This document shows positions 33,611-43,681 of a stretch of DNA of 64,000 nt, one piece after another. Every line of letters starts with the position of its first letter. Within the stretch, counting starts at the first letter, position 1. The translations under genes and the position numbers were made by a program. Source of the DNA: G963668345 sp965206025 (GTDB taxonomy: Bacteria > Acidobacteriota > Terriglobia > Bryobacterales > UBA6623). The notes beneath the pieces were generated by a model. It had not been told where the DNA came from and did not search any database. It was given only the letters and a program-made list of their open reading frames with translations. The stretch spans positions 992,001 to 1,056,000 of the forward strand of contig CBDBIU010000005.1 of the NCBI GenBank assembly GCA_965206025.1. Direction: 5' to 3'.

Positions 33611-34630
33611 AGGCTGAAAATCGCGCACCATGCGAACTACGGCCTTGACGTTTTCCACCGGGGTTTCGGGCAGAATTCCGTGGCCGAGATTGAAGATATA
33701 GCCTGGTCGATTGCCGGCGCGCCGCAAGATGTCTTCAACGCGCCTCTTGATTTCCGGCAGCGGGGCGAACAGCGCGGCCGGGTCCAGGTTCCCTTGCATT
33801 GCCGCCTCGTGGCGGATCGCCGACCATGCCTCATCGAGTCTGACGCGCCAGTCGATCCCCAGCACGTCGCCGCCCGCCTCGTGCAACAAAGGCAGGAACG
33901 TTCCCGCGCCCGTGGCGAAATGAATGACCGGCACTCCGGTCGTCTGGATCTGCCGGATCAGCATCCGGGAGTGCGGCAGTACGTACCGCTTGTAGTCTTC
34001 CGGCCCCAGCGCACCGACCCAACTGTCGAAAATTTGAATGACGTCGGCTCCGCAGGCGACCTGGTTGGCGGCGTAGGGTACAAGGACTGCGAGAATCTTC
34101 GCCATCAACCGCTCCCAGCCCGCGGGGTCGCTGTACATCAGACTCTTAGTCAAAGCGAAGTTCCGAGAGCTGCCGCCCTCGATCATGTAGCTCGCCAGCG
34201 TGAAGGGGGCGCCGGCAAAGCCAATCGTCGGAATGCGGCCGTCGAGCGCTTTTTTGACCTTGGCGATCGCCTCGCCGACATAACCCAAGTCCTGTCCGTT
34301 CTGCGTCTCGAGATCGTCGATGTCGCGCGACGAGCGCACCGGATTGCGAATTGCGGGTCCTTCGCCCTCGACGAATTCGAGGGCAAGCCCCATCGGCTCG
34401 ATGGGTAGAAGCAGATCGGCGAAGATGATGGCCGCATCGACGTCGAGCGCCTCGATCGGCTGCAGTGTGACTTCGGCAGCCAGATCCGGGCGCTTGCAAA
34501 TCTCAAGAATCGGATGCTTGGCCCGAATCCTGCGGTATTCGGGCATGTAGCGTCCCGCCTGGCGCATGAACCAAACCGGGGTTCGCTCGACTGCTCTCCG
34601 GCGGCACGCTTCCACAAGTGGAGACATCAT
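33608..34630 (-). CDS. hemE: Uroporphyrinogen decarboxylase
   Basis: The 340-residue product is full length. The family signatures are VWFMRQAGRYMPEYR near the N terminus, LPIEPMGLALEFVEGEGPAI, GFAGAPFTLASYMIEGG, and FDSWVGALGPEDYKRYVLPH. It removes four carboxyl groups from uroporphyrinogen III to give coproporphyrinogen III in the cytoplasm. It follows an SH3-domain lipoprotein gene by 77 bases and precedes hemG. Its stop codon is formed by the end of a family B repeat. Confidence 0.95.
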   Translation of the reverse strand: MMSPLVEACRRRAVERTPVWFMRQAGRYMPEYRRIRAKHPILEICKRPDLAAEVTLQPIEALDVDAAIIFADLLLPIEPMGLALEFVEGEGPAIRNPVRSSRDIDDLETQNGQDLGYVGEAIAKVKKALDGRIPTIGFAGAPFTLASYMIEGGSSRNFALTKSLMYSDPAGWERLMAKILAVLVPYAANQVACGADVIQIFDSWVGALGPEDYKRYVLPHSRMLIRQIQTTGVPVIHFATGAGTFLPLLHEAGGDVLGIDWRVRLDEAWSAIRHEAAMQGNLDPAALFAPLPEIKRRVEDILRRAGNRPGYIFNLGHGILPETPVENVKAVVRMVRDFQP

Positions 34631-34707
34631 TCTCCTTGAATATAACAGTTGCCCTGGCTACCCCCGGATTCACGAAGCGGGAGGGGGCATTTCGGCCCCG
34701 GCCCGCC

Positions 34708-35850
34708 TTACTTTCTCCACCAGTCGAGGACCTTCTCCCGCAGGCTGGAAGACGGTGGTGGATGCGGGACGTTTCGGGTCAGCTTGATCGCCGGGCGAGC
34801 CGATGTCTCCACCTCCTCGCCGACCCGGCGGACCCGGCTCTTCACCAGAGCGTAAGTTCGCCGCAGCCGTCGGCCTTGCGTTTCCAGGTTCAGCGAGAAG
34901 CCCGGCCCCCTACCCCAGCGTGTGTCCATGTCTTGATGAACGAGTACAGGGAGGTAGCCGACGAGGCCGCGTTCCATCTTGATCGTTTGATACGAGCGGC
35001 CTCGGCGACTCCACATGAAAACGCGAATAAGATCAAAGTCGTGCGGTTGCTTGAGCCGTTCGGTCTGAGTCCAAAGCCATGTTTTCTTGGCCTTGCCGAG
35101 CCGGCGCTCAAGGACTTCTCCGAGCGTGAAGTAAGATGTGATTCGACGCCGCTCGGCGAATTGCTTGACTTCATCGGGAATCCCCGAATAGACGCCCGTG
35201 GCGAGGACCCAGCCGGCTTGCCCCCCGGCCACCCGTACGAGATACCAATCATCGCGGCCGGTGGGAGCGGGCGCGGGTTTCCTCTCCTGGGGGCGGCGCG
35301 GGACCCGCTCGACGAGACGGTGGCGGAGCAGTTCGGCTCCGTCGTCTTCCTTGAGTTGGTAAATCGTTGCCGCCCAGCGATACGGTTCGAGATGTACGTT
35401 CAACGTGCGCAGGGCGAGCACGGTTCCCTGCGGGGGGTCGGCAGCGGCTTGATCGTGCAACTGTTCCATCAACTTCCTAACATCGGGCGTGATTAGCATC
35501 GACTCGTGCGTCCAGCCCTGATCGCCGGCGGCGCTACGAACCTTGACGAAGCGCCGGCGGCGGCCGACGATCTCGACACGCTCCCCAAGATCGAGGGTCG
35601 CGACCGTAGGGGCGTCGGGAATCAGCTCTGTCCACAACGCGACCGTCTTGCGGGCAACGAAGGCCTCTTCCGCCGGCGCGGTATCCCGCTCGGTAGCACA
35701 CCCCAAAACGAAGGCCAGCCAAAGGCAGGCTATGATGATTGACGGCGGACTCCAGGGCCAAGCCCGAACCCGAGTCAGCGGGACCCTCCCACTGCCTCTT
35801 GCGCGCGGCCGCGAAGATTGGACCGATCGGGGGGACCGCCGCCTGAACAT
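34708..35850 (-). CDS. Lipoprotein with bacterial SH3-like domains
   Basis: A lipoprotein signal (IIIACLWLAFVLGCATERDT) sits some 40 residues after the chosen ATG, so the true start may be further in. Two SH3b-like segments follow: one at ALWTELIPDAPTVATLDLGE, ending GWTHESML, and one at TLNVHLEPYRWAATIYQLKE, ending GWVLATGVYSG. The rest is basic and unassigned. Such domains often bind cell-wall peptides in the periplasm. The gene is the first of a run with hemE and hemG on the same strand. Confidence 0.7.
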   Translation of the reverse strand: MFRRRSPRSVQSSRPRARGSGRVPLTRVRAWPWSPPSIIIACLWLAFVLGCATERDTAPAEEAFVARKTVALWTELIPDAPTVATLDLGERVEIVGRRRRFVKVRSAAGDQGWTHESMLITPDVRKLMEQLHDQAAADPPQGTVLALRTLNVHLEPYRWAATIYQLKEDDGAELLRHRLVERVPRRPQERKPAPAPTGRDDWYLVRVAGGQAGWVLATGVYSGIPDEVKQFAERRRITSYFTLGEVLERRLGKAKKTWLWTQTERLKQPHDFDLIRVFMWSRRGRSYQTIKMERGLVGYLPVLVHQDMDTRWGRGPGFSLNLETQGRRLRRTYALVKSRVRRVGEEVETSARPAIKLTRNVPHPPPSSSLREKVLDWWRK

Positions 35851-36121
35851 GTCTGAACGACCGCCACACGCCCCTCGGGGAGCGGCTTCTTCTTCCCGGA
35901 ACGTAGGTCGAGAAGCCCGATGCGGTGATTGCCGCTCCCCACTTCCCCCCGTCGCGGAAGCAGGACGGGAACCCTCGGTTTCGGCTGACACTGCCGACTA
36001 TTATTGCCCGTTATGCGCCCAAAGCGCTTCTGGCCGGCTTCGCTGTGGCGCCTGCGGCTCGATCATCTGCCTGCGGTGCGGAACCCCCCTCGAGCTGGTG
36101 GACGAGTTGGGCATGGGCTAA
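35849..36121 (+). CDS. Zinc-ribbon hypothetical protein
   Basis: The 90-residue product has three CXXC pairs (CGDC; CPLC; then CGACGSIICLRCG), enough for one or two zinc ribbons, and ends ELVDELGMG. I know no function for it. Its ATG and the start codon of the divergent lipoprotein lie in the same ACATGT palindrome, so at least one of the two starts is probably wrong. Confidence 0.55.
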   Translation: MSERPPHAPRGAASSSRNVGREARCGDCRSPLPPVAEAGREPSVSADTADYYCPLCAQSASGRLRCGACGSIICLRCGTPLELVDELGMG

Positions 36122-36363
36122 ATAGGCGGCCTCGACCGCACCCTTTCGGGCGCGGCTCAGCTCAGACGTGTTGCCCTTCAAAGCGGACGTCACGGGAATC
36201 AACCGGGTCAACGGAGCCGCGGGCGCAAGCCTGCGGTCAAGATGGCGGATGACCTCGGCCGCTCGGACCAGGCCGTGGCCGCAAGTTACTTCGACGGGCG
36301 AGAAATCCGTTCTGCTCAAGCGGCACCCCGCGTCTTGGCTAACCCGGATTTCTCGACGGACCC
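36122..36363. other. Spacer with short GC repeat
   Basis: It contains GAGCCGCGGGCGCAAGCCTG (36214-36233), which recurs near 55717 as GAGCCGCGGGCGCAAGCCCA. It also has TAACCCGGATTTCTCG near 36340, which looks like a decayed family B terminus. I see no gene. Confidence 0.4.
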
Positions 36364-37245
36364 CTACAACACCACAATGGGATGGTACAAGAGCGGAAGT
36401 CGGGCTTCGGCGATGGCCAGGAGGCTGCCGTCGGGGGCGATCGCCTTTACGAGCTTGGCCTGTTGACGGTTTCCAAACGGCGACACCCGGAAGTCTCGAC
36501 CGTGAGTAATCCGAGCCGCCGTAATCGCATCGACGCGCTCGGCCGGTATTTCCGGCAGCAGCATGTGGGGAGGAGTCAGCGTCTCCTCCAGACGTCCCTC
36601 TCCCTTGAGATCGCCGAGTTGTTCGAGCGAATGCGCCATGTCGAGGGTAAACTCACCCATCGCCGTTCGACACAAGTGTTCTACATGGGCGCCGACTTCA
36701 AGTTTCCGTCCCAGATCATGCGCCAGCGAGCGCACGTAAGTCCCTGGGGAACAACGGACTCGGACCGTCGCACGCTCACCCGCGACGTCGAGCAGCGCGA
36801 ATTCGTAGACATGGATTTCGACCGGGTCGAGTTTGACCGGCTTGTTCTGACGGGCCAGCTTGTAGGCGGGAACGCCGGCGATCTTTTTCGCGGAGACGGG
36901 AGGCGGCGTCTGTATCAGTTTGCCGCGAAACTCAGGTAGGGTAGCTTCGATTCGCGCGCTGTCGAGATTGACGTTTTGCACCGCGGTGGCAGGCTCGCCG
37001 GTGCGGTCGTAGCTGTTGGTGGCAAAACCGAAGCGGATGACGGCCTCGTAGGTCCTCTCGTGGCGCAAGAAGAAGCGCGCCAGTCGAGTGGTTCGACCGA
37101 GCAACATCGGCAGCACGCCGGTACCGATCGGGTCGAGCGTCCCCAAGTGGCCGATACGCTTGATCCCTGTCAGGCGCCGCAACTGCTGTACGGCGTCGTG
37201 CGAGGAAATGCCGCACGGCTTGTTGAAGATCAGAATGCCGTCCAT
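36364..37245 (-). CDS. truB: tRNA pseudouridine(55) synthase
   Basis: Starting at MDGILIFNKPCGISSHDAVQ gives 293 residues; an alternative Met lies three codons upstream. The catalytic Asp is in IGHLGTLDPIGTGVLPMLLG. YEAVIRFGFATNSYDRTGEP and the later VRVRCSPGTYVRSLAHDLG are also family signatures. It isomerises uridine 55 in the T loop of tRNAs. The usual neighbours rbfA and infB are absent. Confidence 0.95.
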   Translation of the reverse strand: MDGILIFNKPCGISSHDAVQQLRRLTGIKRIGHLGTLDPIGTGVLPMLLGRTTRLARFFLRHERTYEAVIRFGFATNSYDRTGEPATAVQNVNLDSARIEATLPEFRGKLIQTPPPVSAKKIAGVPAYKLARQNKPVKLDPVEIHVYEFALLDVAGERATVRVRCSPGTYVRSLAHDLGRKLEVGAHVEHLCRTAMGEFTLDMAHSLEQLGDLKGEGRLEETLTPPHMLLPEIPAERVDAITAARITHGRDFRVSPFGNRQQAKLVKAIAPDGSLLAIAEARLPLLYHPIVVL

Positions 37246-37570
37246 CCCATCCATTCTAACGATTCGGGTTTCAAATTCGATGGGCAAGGGCGCGGAGAAA
37301 GCCGGGGCGGCGGGTTATGATCGATAGACGTCGAGGAGCTTTGAAAAGCCCACCGGCGCGCGATGGTCCCCGTGTCAGTCACCCCATTCCCGATCTTCAT
37401 GCGTGGCTTCGAGTCGGACAACATTGCTGCTTGGGGTGGCCTGACACCGGGCGGCAACGGGCTAAACCCGCAAGCAGGCTTGATCCCTGAGGCCCAACAG
37501 TGCCAGGCTCGATGGGGAAGAATCCGTCCGCGGGAGAAGCCGAAGGCGGTCAAGATAACGGGAGGCAAGC
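37246..37570. other. Spacer between truB and DinB-like gene
   Basis: No gene is supported here. A GC-rich inverted stretch (GGGCGGCAACGGGCTAAACC, near 37450) resembles the short GC repeats seen elsewhere in the window. Confidence 0.3.
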
Positions 37571-38053
37571 ATGAGTCGGGACAAAGATCTCAGAAGGCAT
37601 CTGATGAAGCTGCTCGACGGCGGCAGCGCTCATCTCAAGCCTAGCCAGGTGCTCGAAGACTTTCCCGCCGAAGCTCGGGGCCGCAAACCCGCCGGGGCCC
37701 CCTACAGCCCGTGGCAACTGCTGGAACACATGCGCATCGCGCAGTGGGACATCCTGCGATTCAGCCGCGATCCGAACCACGTCTCGCCGCCCTATCCGGA
37801 GGGCTACTGGCCTGCCGGCGAAGGACCCGAAAGCGAGCAAGCCTGGGAAAACAGCGTCGAAGCTTTCCAAACAGATCTGGAGGAAATGAAACAGCTCGTC
37901 GCTGATCCGGCGGTTGAGTTATTCGCAAGCATTCCGCACGGCGACGGCCAGACGGTCTTACGGGAGGCGATGTTGGTGGCGGACCACAACGCCTATCACC
38001 TGGGCCAACTGGTCCTGCTGCGACGTCTGCTCGGCGATTGGGCCCAGAGCTGA
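37571..38053 (+). CDS. DinB-like metal-dependent protein
   Basis: The 160-residue product is a four-helix bundle of the DinB/YfiT type. The likely metal ligands are His in WQLLEHMRIAQWDI and the two His of VADHNAYHLGQLV. Family members often act as thiol transferases or damage-induced proteins, but most are uncharacterised. It stands alone, with a GGAGGCAAGC ribosome site before its ATG. Confidence 0.75.
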   Translation: MSRDKDLRRHLMKLLDGGSAHLKPSQVLEDFPAEARGRKPAGAPYSPWQLLEHMRIAQWDILRFSRDPNHVSPPYPEGYWPAGEGPESEQAWENSVEAFQTDLEEMKQLVADPAVELFASIPHGDGQTVLREAMLVADHNAYHLGQLVLLRRLLGDWAQS

Positions 38054-38293
38054 TGACTCCCTTTCATGCATAGGCTCACATTTCGGGCGGATCTGCCGGG
38101 CGCCTGGAAATGTAGGGACACGGCATGCCGTGCCCGAAGCTCGACCCGCATCCCTTCCGAGCCGCGACGGTGACGGAGTGGTCCACCGATAAGACCGAGT
38201 CTTAGGACCAATGGGTCAGTCTGGCGTAGGTGAATTCCCGAATGTCCTCTTTTTGAGCTTTCTGATAGTCTCAAGATGGAGCGAGGAGAAGTC

Positions 38294-39271
38294 ATGAAAA
38301 AATCCTTATTGAGCACGTTATCTTGGGCTTTGATCGCACCTCTCGGACTGGCTTTGCCGAGCGCTGCCTGGGGACAGGCGATCATCGGGTACGGCATCAA
38401 CGTCGGGCGCGCCGGCGCTGCCGGGGTAGGCGCCGGGGCAGGTTTGGGGGGAGTGTTCAGCAAGGTGAATCAGCCCATCAGTAAGGCCGCTCAGGAGGGC
38501 GCGAGCGCTTCTCAGACAAGCCGGCCGGCCGGGCCCGAATTTGATAACGACAAGGTTCCCGCGAGCGTGACCGTGAGCCAGGGCAACAAGAAAGGGGCGG
38601 TCGGCGCCGACGGAAAGTTGAAGCTCAAGGGGGGAGCAACGATAGCCGGTCTGAGTCGGTCCCCCAAAGTGGCCCGATCGTCTGAACTTTCCGCGGAAGT
38701 GCGCGAGGCGGCGTCGAGTTCGGAGCCGAATGAATCATACGACCTCGCACCGACTCCCGCCGTCGGTCCTAGCCCCGCGACGGCCTCAGCTCCCGCCCCG
38801 GGTCCAAGCCCCGCGCCTGCAACGACCACCGCTCAGGTATCCGGGGGCGAGTCAGCGAGTCCGAACCCGACGGAGAAAGATCTGGTCGCCACGAGCGAGC
38901 CGGTCGCCGAGGAATCATCCGCCGGCTCGGCGACGGCCGAACAGGCCCAGACAGCGCCGGCAAGGAAACGCGGCGTCCTCAGCCCCGTCACCGCCGGCTC
39001 CTCGGACCCCGCGGAAAACGGCAATGGAGAAGAGGTCGCGGGCAAGGAAGAAACTACCCTTGTCGCCCCCGGCGACAAGGTCGCCGACCTCATCGCCCGT
39101 TTGGGGAAGCTGACCATGGTCCTGAAGGGGATCGGCGGCAACGGATACAACGAAAAATACATTTTCAGGAAACCCGATGGCGGCAAAATAACGGTCTTGG
39201 CGCTACACGGCACGGTCACGGCTGTCATAGACAGCTCGACAGGCCTTCCTCTGAGGGCCTCGCTCCCCTAG
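38294..39271 (+). CDS. Secreted hypothetical protein with Pro/Ala-rich centre
   Basis: The product starts at MKKSLLSTLSWALIAPLGLA after GGAGAAGTC. It has a signal peptide cleaved near AWGQA, then a glycine-rich segment. The long centre (about residues 150-260) is rich in Pro, Ala, Ser and Glu. A small C-terminal domain follows (GDKVADLIARLGKLTMVLKG, ending VIDSSTGLPLRASLP). No family is recognised; the C-terminal domain looks ordered and may be the working part. A strong terminator follows. Confidence 0.7.
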   Translation: MKKSLLSTLSWALIAPLGLALPSAAWGQAIIGYGINVGRAGAAGVGAGAGLGGVFSKVNQPISKAAQEGASASQTSRPAGPEFDNDKVPASVTVSQGNKKGAVGADGKLKLKGGATIAGLSRSPKVARSSELSAEVREAASSSEPNESYDLAPTPAVGPSPATASAPAPGPSPAPATTTAQVSGGESASPNPTEKDLVATSEPVAEESSAGSATAEQAQTAPARKRGVLSPVTAGSSDPAENGNGEEVAGKEETTLVAPGDKVADLIARLGKLTMVLKGIGGNGYNEKYIFRKPDGGKITVLALHGTVTAVIDSSTGLPLRASLP

Positions 39272-39310
39272 GTCGGTCTGTCTCCGCTCCGAGTAAGAAC
39301 GCCAATATGA

Positions 39311-39346
39311 AACGCCCGCTGTCCCCCTCCGGCGGGCGTTTTTTTT
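39311..39346 (+). terminator. Intrinsic terminator
   Basis: AACGCCCGC and GGCGGGCGTT form a stem with a 12-base loop, followed directly by eight T. It lies 40 bases after the secreted-protein gene. Confidence 0.9.
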
Positions 39347-39367
39347 GCCTAGACGCACTCCACTGCC

Positions 39368-39564
39368 TCGCCCGCTTTTCTCACCGGTGGCGAGGCGAAG
39401 TGCGTGAGAGGCCGGTCAGTACAAGGCGCGCGACGCTCAGCGCCGCATTTGTTGAATAATGTGGGCGTCCTCAAACAGTACGTTGAGCACGGTTAGCAAG
39501 CGCAACGACGTAATGGCGGCCCTCTCGTGTGCTTCGACCGTCAGCTGGCGAGAAATGCGGGCTC
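39368..39564 (-). repeat. Intergenic repeat, family B copy 7
   Basis: It runs from TCGCCCGCTTTTCTCACC to the mirror GGCGAGAAATGCGGGCTCG in inverted orientation, with full-length interior. Confidence 0.85.
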
Positions 39565-40541
39565 GCGTCCCACCGGATACTTGGCCGTCACTAGCCAGCG
39601 TCAGTCCCTTGCTCACGCACACCCTTGCCATGCCCGATTCGGAGCCGCGAACGCTAGTGAGCGGCCATGGCGTACGGCCAAGCCTGTGCCCCACCCAAGG
39701 GGATGAAAGCCAACGGGTTTTCGACGGAGCGGTCGCCGTATTGCCGGCCCATAAACGATCGTGAACTTATGAACCTAAATCCTGCAGTTGACCCTGGGAA
39801 ACAGGCGCGACATCCTGATGGCAAGCGACTTTGACCAGTTACAGGGGCCCACCCCGCAGGTGACGAATCCAACTGCTCCGCGGTTGTTGATTTGCGACAT
39901 AACTTGTGGATTGTGCAAAGCTTAGGGTGGACAGCAACACCGTCGGAACCGCCGGATTTACGATAAAACTAAGCCCGTTCGCGGTCCGCAAAATCAGCAT
40001 CTTCCGCCCGCCCCACGCCGCCTCGTCACAAGTGACAAACACCCCTTCTTTTCAGTAACTTGTGATCCTTCGAAGGGAGTGCTCCTGTACGCACGCGCTA
40101 AAATGAGCACGGCGCACCCGGTGGAGCCGGCACTCGTTGCGGTAGAGGCCGAAACAAAGGAGGTAGCAGGATCCAGGTCGCCACAAGACTCGGGCGTTCC
40201 TGCCCGTCTGTAAACGGTGCTGAGTCATTCCGGCCCGCGGGGCCGCAAGACTTAGGTTAAAAGATTACCAAACAAACCCAATGTCGACAGGTCGATAGGT
40301 ATAGAAGTCGTTGTTTTACAATCAGATAGACGACATGTACGGCGGGCGGCCAAGAGCGGCTGTGGGACAGGAAATCCCGCCGACACGACCTACTATCTAC
40401 TCCCCGCCCGGAATCGGCTTACTGCCACGTGGCGAGGGACAGTCTGTGGATCTTGACCGGCCGCCGTCGTAGCGAAAGGGCCAGCGGCGTGCGATCCCGT
40501 ACTAGTTTTCAGTACCCTGTTCCACGAGAGCCAATCCCACG
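39565..40541. other. 977-bp stretch without a supported gene
   Basis: Short reading frames exist on both strands, but none has family resemblance or a good start. The part from about 40105 to 40265 is GC-rich with several possible short hairpins (for example CGGCCCGCGGGGCCG near 40232). A structured RNA cannot be ruled out, but I recognise no class. The last 240 bp should hold the hemH promoter. Confidence 0.3.
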
Positions 40542-41582
40542 ATGAGCAACCATAGCGCGGCGACTTACGATGCGGTCGTTGTCGTTTCTTTCGGCGGACC
40601 CGACAAGCGGGAAGATGTCATCCCCTTCCTGGAGAACGTCCTGCGCGGCAGAAACGTTCCGCGGGAACGGATGCTCGAGGTCGCCGAACACTACCATCAC
40701 CTCGGCGGGAAGAGCCCGATCAACGACCAAAACCGCGGCTTGGTAGCCGCTTTGGAGCGCGAGCTGGCCCGCAACGGCCCTCCCCTCCCCGTCTATTGGG
40801 GCAACCGCAACTGGCATCCTCTTCTGGCGGACACGTTACGTGAGATGGCCATGAACGGTGTCCGCCGGGCGTTGGCCTTCGTAACGTCGGGCTACGGGTC
40901 CTATTCCGGTTGCAGGCAGTATCTTGACGACATCGCCCGCGCACGGCAAGAAGTGGGCGCCTCCGCTCCTACCGTGGACAAACTTCGGCTCTTCTACAAC
41001 CACCCAGGGTTTCTCGAAGCGATGGTCGAACGGGTCAAGCAGGCGCGTGACCGGCTACCGCCCGAATCCCGCGCCGCCGCGCCTCTGGTTTACACCGCGC
41101 ACAGCATCCCCGCTGCCATGGCAGCCGAGAGCCCTTACGTGGAACAGTTGCGGGAAGCATGCCGGCTGGTATCGGCGGAACTGGGACGCGAGGACTGGAC
41201 CCTGGTCTATCAGAGCCGCAGCGGGCCTCCTTCCCAGCCTTGGCTCGAGCCCGACATCAACGACTATTTGCGCAAACTTCATGCCTCGCGGGGTCCCCGC
41301 GAAGTCATCGTCGTGCCGATCGGATTCGTCTCCGACCACATGGAAGTGCTCTACGATCTGGATACCGAAGCACGGGGTTTGTGCGACGAACTCGGGCTGG
41401 TCATGGTCCGTGCCGGGACCGCTGGAGTCCATCCGAAATTCATCGGCATGATTGGAGAGCTCATTTTGGAGCGGATGGATCCGAAGGTTACCCGACGCGC
41501 TCTGGGAAATCTGGGCCCCTGGCACGAGTTCTGTCCCAGCGAATGCTGCCCGCCGCCGGCAAGAGTTCAGCGCAAGGGCTAA
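40542..41582 (+). CDS. hemH: Ferrochelatase
   Basis: The 346-residue product shows the ferrochelatase pattern. VVVVSFGGPDKREDVIPFLE is the N-terminal segment, and the catalytic region is LVYTAHSIPAAM, with the conserved His. QSRSGPPSQPWLEPDI and VIVVPIGFVSDHMEVLYDLD, with the second His, also fit. It inserts iron into protoporphyrin IX, or acts on coproporphyrin in some lineages; the HemG-type oxidase nearby fits the protoporphyrin route. The cysteine pair in CPSECC near the C terminus might bind a cluster. Its TAA is the first three bases of a repeat. Confidence 0.92.
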   Translation: MSNHSAATYDAVVVVSFGGPDKREDVIPFLENVLRGRNVPRERMLEVAEHYHHLGGKSPINDQNRGLVAALERELARNGPPLPVYWGNRNWHPLLADTLREMAMNGVRRALAFVTSGYGSYSGCRQYLDDIARARQEVGASAPTVDKLRLFYNHPGFLEAMVERVKQARDRLPPESRAAAPLVYTAHSIPAAMAAESPYVEQLREACRLVSAELGREDWTLVYQSRSGPPSQPWLEPDINDYLRKLHASRGPREVIVVPIGFVSDHMEVLYDLDTEARGLCDELGLVMVRAGTAGVHPKFIGMIGELILERMDPKVTRRALGNLGPWHEFCPSECCPPPARVQRKG

Positions 41583-41773
41583 CCCGCATTTCTCATCAGC
41601 TGACGGTAGAAGTGCAAGCAAAAGCCCGCCGTCAGGGATGTAGGGGCGCGATTCATCGCGCCCGCTTGCCGACATGACTCTACGCGGGGAGTGGCACACA
41701 AACTGTTGCCGCGAGCCATGACCGCCGGGCCTTTCGCCTCATCCACTGCGGCTGTGGTGAGAAACGCGGGCTA
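41580..41773 (+). repeat. Repeat with family B ends and a different interior
   Basis: It starts TAACCCGCATTTCTCATC (TAA is the hemH stop) and ends in the mirror GTGAGAAACGCGGGCTA. The interior is not the usual one: it has GATGTAGGGGCGCGATTCAT, then CGCGCCCGCTTGCCGACAT. The same interior recurs at 52.6 kb. Confidence 0.75.
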
Positions 41774-41920
41774 ACTTCGCCGCTTGGCGCGTCGTCTCGA
41801 TCGGACAAGCCAATAGTGTTTGGCTCCCTGAATCGTTCCTTGCGTCCTCCGGGCGGGGACACGGTGGCGACAGGAGATGTGCAAACAGGGAGAGTCCCGC
41901 AAGTTCAAACAGGAGCTGGA

Positions 41921-42030
41921 CTGCCACCAATTCGCCCCGATCATAGCCCTAGAAAGAAAGTACTTAACCTGAAGCGAATTGGCTGGCTGTGTCCGATTGT
42001 CCACAACCTTCATTCCTACCACGGGCTGCT
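41921..42030 (+). repeat. Partial family C repeat
   Basis: The interior motifs GACTGCCACCAATTCGCCCC and GAAGCGAATTGGCTGGCTGT are present, but the left end is degraded. The right side ends near CCACGGGCTGCTAG. Confidence 0.6.
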
Positions 42031-42172
42031 AGAAGGTGCGAGCAGACGATTAGCTGGAGATACAAAAAGACGCAAGTCAAGGACTGTCGGATCCTGGTTC
42101 TTTCTCAAATGCCCGGGGGGCAATAGGAATGTAGTTGTAGGGATGTAGAAAAGCATTGTAGTAACTCTTATC

Positions 42173-42628
42173 GGCTCTTCTGGGATTTTAGTGGCTGGCG
42201 GCGGTGAGTGACGGATCCCTCGCCACTGTGAGGCCGACCTCCCGGAGCCTGCTTCGGTGCCATTCAAGGGCTTCGTGACAACTCTACGGCCCCCAAGGCC
42301 GGGCGGCGACTGCGTTGGCCAAAAAGAATTACTGATAAACAAAGGGTTACGAGTAGAGCAAGGCTGCTGGCAGGTAGTCGTACAGTCTCCCGAAGGCTGT
42401 GAAATGCGGATCCACAACTGTCATCCAGTGGCCACACTCAAAGAGATAACTCCCTGTTTATCAGTGTCTTATTCCCTTTACGAGTTGCCCACGACCGGAC
42501 TGGCGTGTAGGGTATTTGGGGATTTCTTGGCCGCCTTTTGGGCTCCGATGTGACTGCGGGCGACGTCGGGTCGGCAGGATGGAGGAGCCGGCTACCCGTT
42601 GGCCACCCACTAAAAACCCGGAAGAGCC
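42173..42628 (+). mobile_element. 456-bp MITE with ISL3-type ends, copy 4
   Basis: The 8-bp duplication is CTCTTATC (42165-42172 and 42629-42636). It is inserted 32 codons before the end of the sulfatase-like gene. The sequence is nearly identical to copies 3 and 5. Confidence 0.93.
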
Positions 42629-43681
42629 CTCTTATCATCGAGCAGCGGATAATTTGTCCCAAAGTAATGGTTAAACACAACACGAAACGAGTTAACCGGG
42701 CTAATTGAGTCATACAGCCTTTTCTCGCCGCCGCCAGGCAGCAGGTATGCGTTCAAGATGCCGTATCTTTCATGGACGTCTGTTTCGGCAAGGCTTGCCA
42801 GGTTCGTCCGAGAAGACGGACCATGGTCGCCCTGGATCAGGATAATCGGCGTCTTATCCGACTTTTCCAGAAGCCGCTCCAAGGCGGCGTCGAGTTTGCG
42901 ATTCAAGTAGGTCACCTGCATCGTATAAGCTTCTATCGACTCGTCCCTGCTTTCCCCGGGAACTTGTCTCCACGTGTAGGCCCACTCTCGGTAAACCCTC
43001 TCTCCGTTGGGACCAAAGACGAAAGGGTCGTGTGCAAAATAGATGTGCGCAAAGACGAACTTCGGCGATGGCAGGTCGGCGATCTCGGGAAGATTCTCAA
43101 TGGTGTAAAGGATCCTCGTCCGATGCAAATCGTACAAAGGCGACTCGCCGAGATGATGCAGAATTGTCGGCAAAGGAGTCATTTGAAGAACGCCGATCTG
43201 GAAGGAATCGGGGAACCACGGTTCGGCGATCGTCCGATCGACATGTCGAAGGTCCGCCTCGTAGTACTCACTGGCAAACGCGACGGTCGAGTAACCCGCC
43301 GTCCGAAGGTGTTGCAACGTACGGTTCTGCTGGAGGAACTCCCTGATGAAACGCCGATCGGTATAAGCGCCCAATTGGTTCCCAAGCGCCTCGCTGAGAT
43401 ACGCGAAATTAAGCGAAGAAGTAAGAGAAGGGAGAGTCCACGGATAATTCGCGCGGCTGTTGGGGGCCACATAGAATCCCTTGTTTCGGAGGGAGTCTAG
43501 GAATTCAGCATTATCAAAACCGTACTCCCGTGCGAGAAAATCCTGCCGTCCGTAGCCATCGAGAATGATGTAGTAAATGTCCGGCGCGTCAGCCGTTGCT
43601 TTCACCGATGACGGAACAGCGGCAAAAGCGGACCGATCGGGAAGCAGAGACCGAAGCCGACTCGTTTGATACGAAAAAAAA

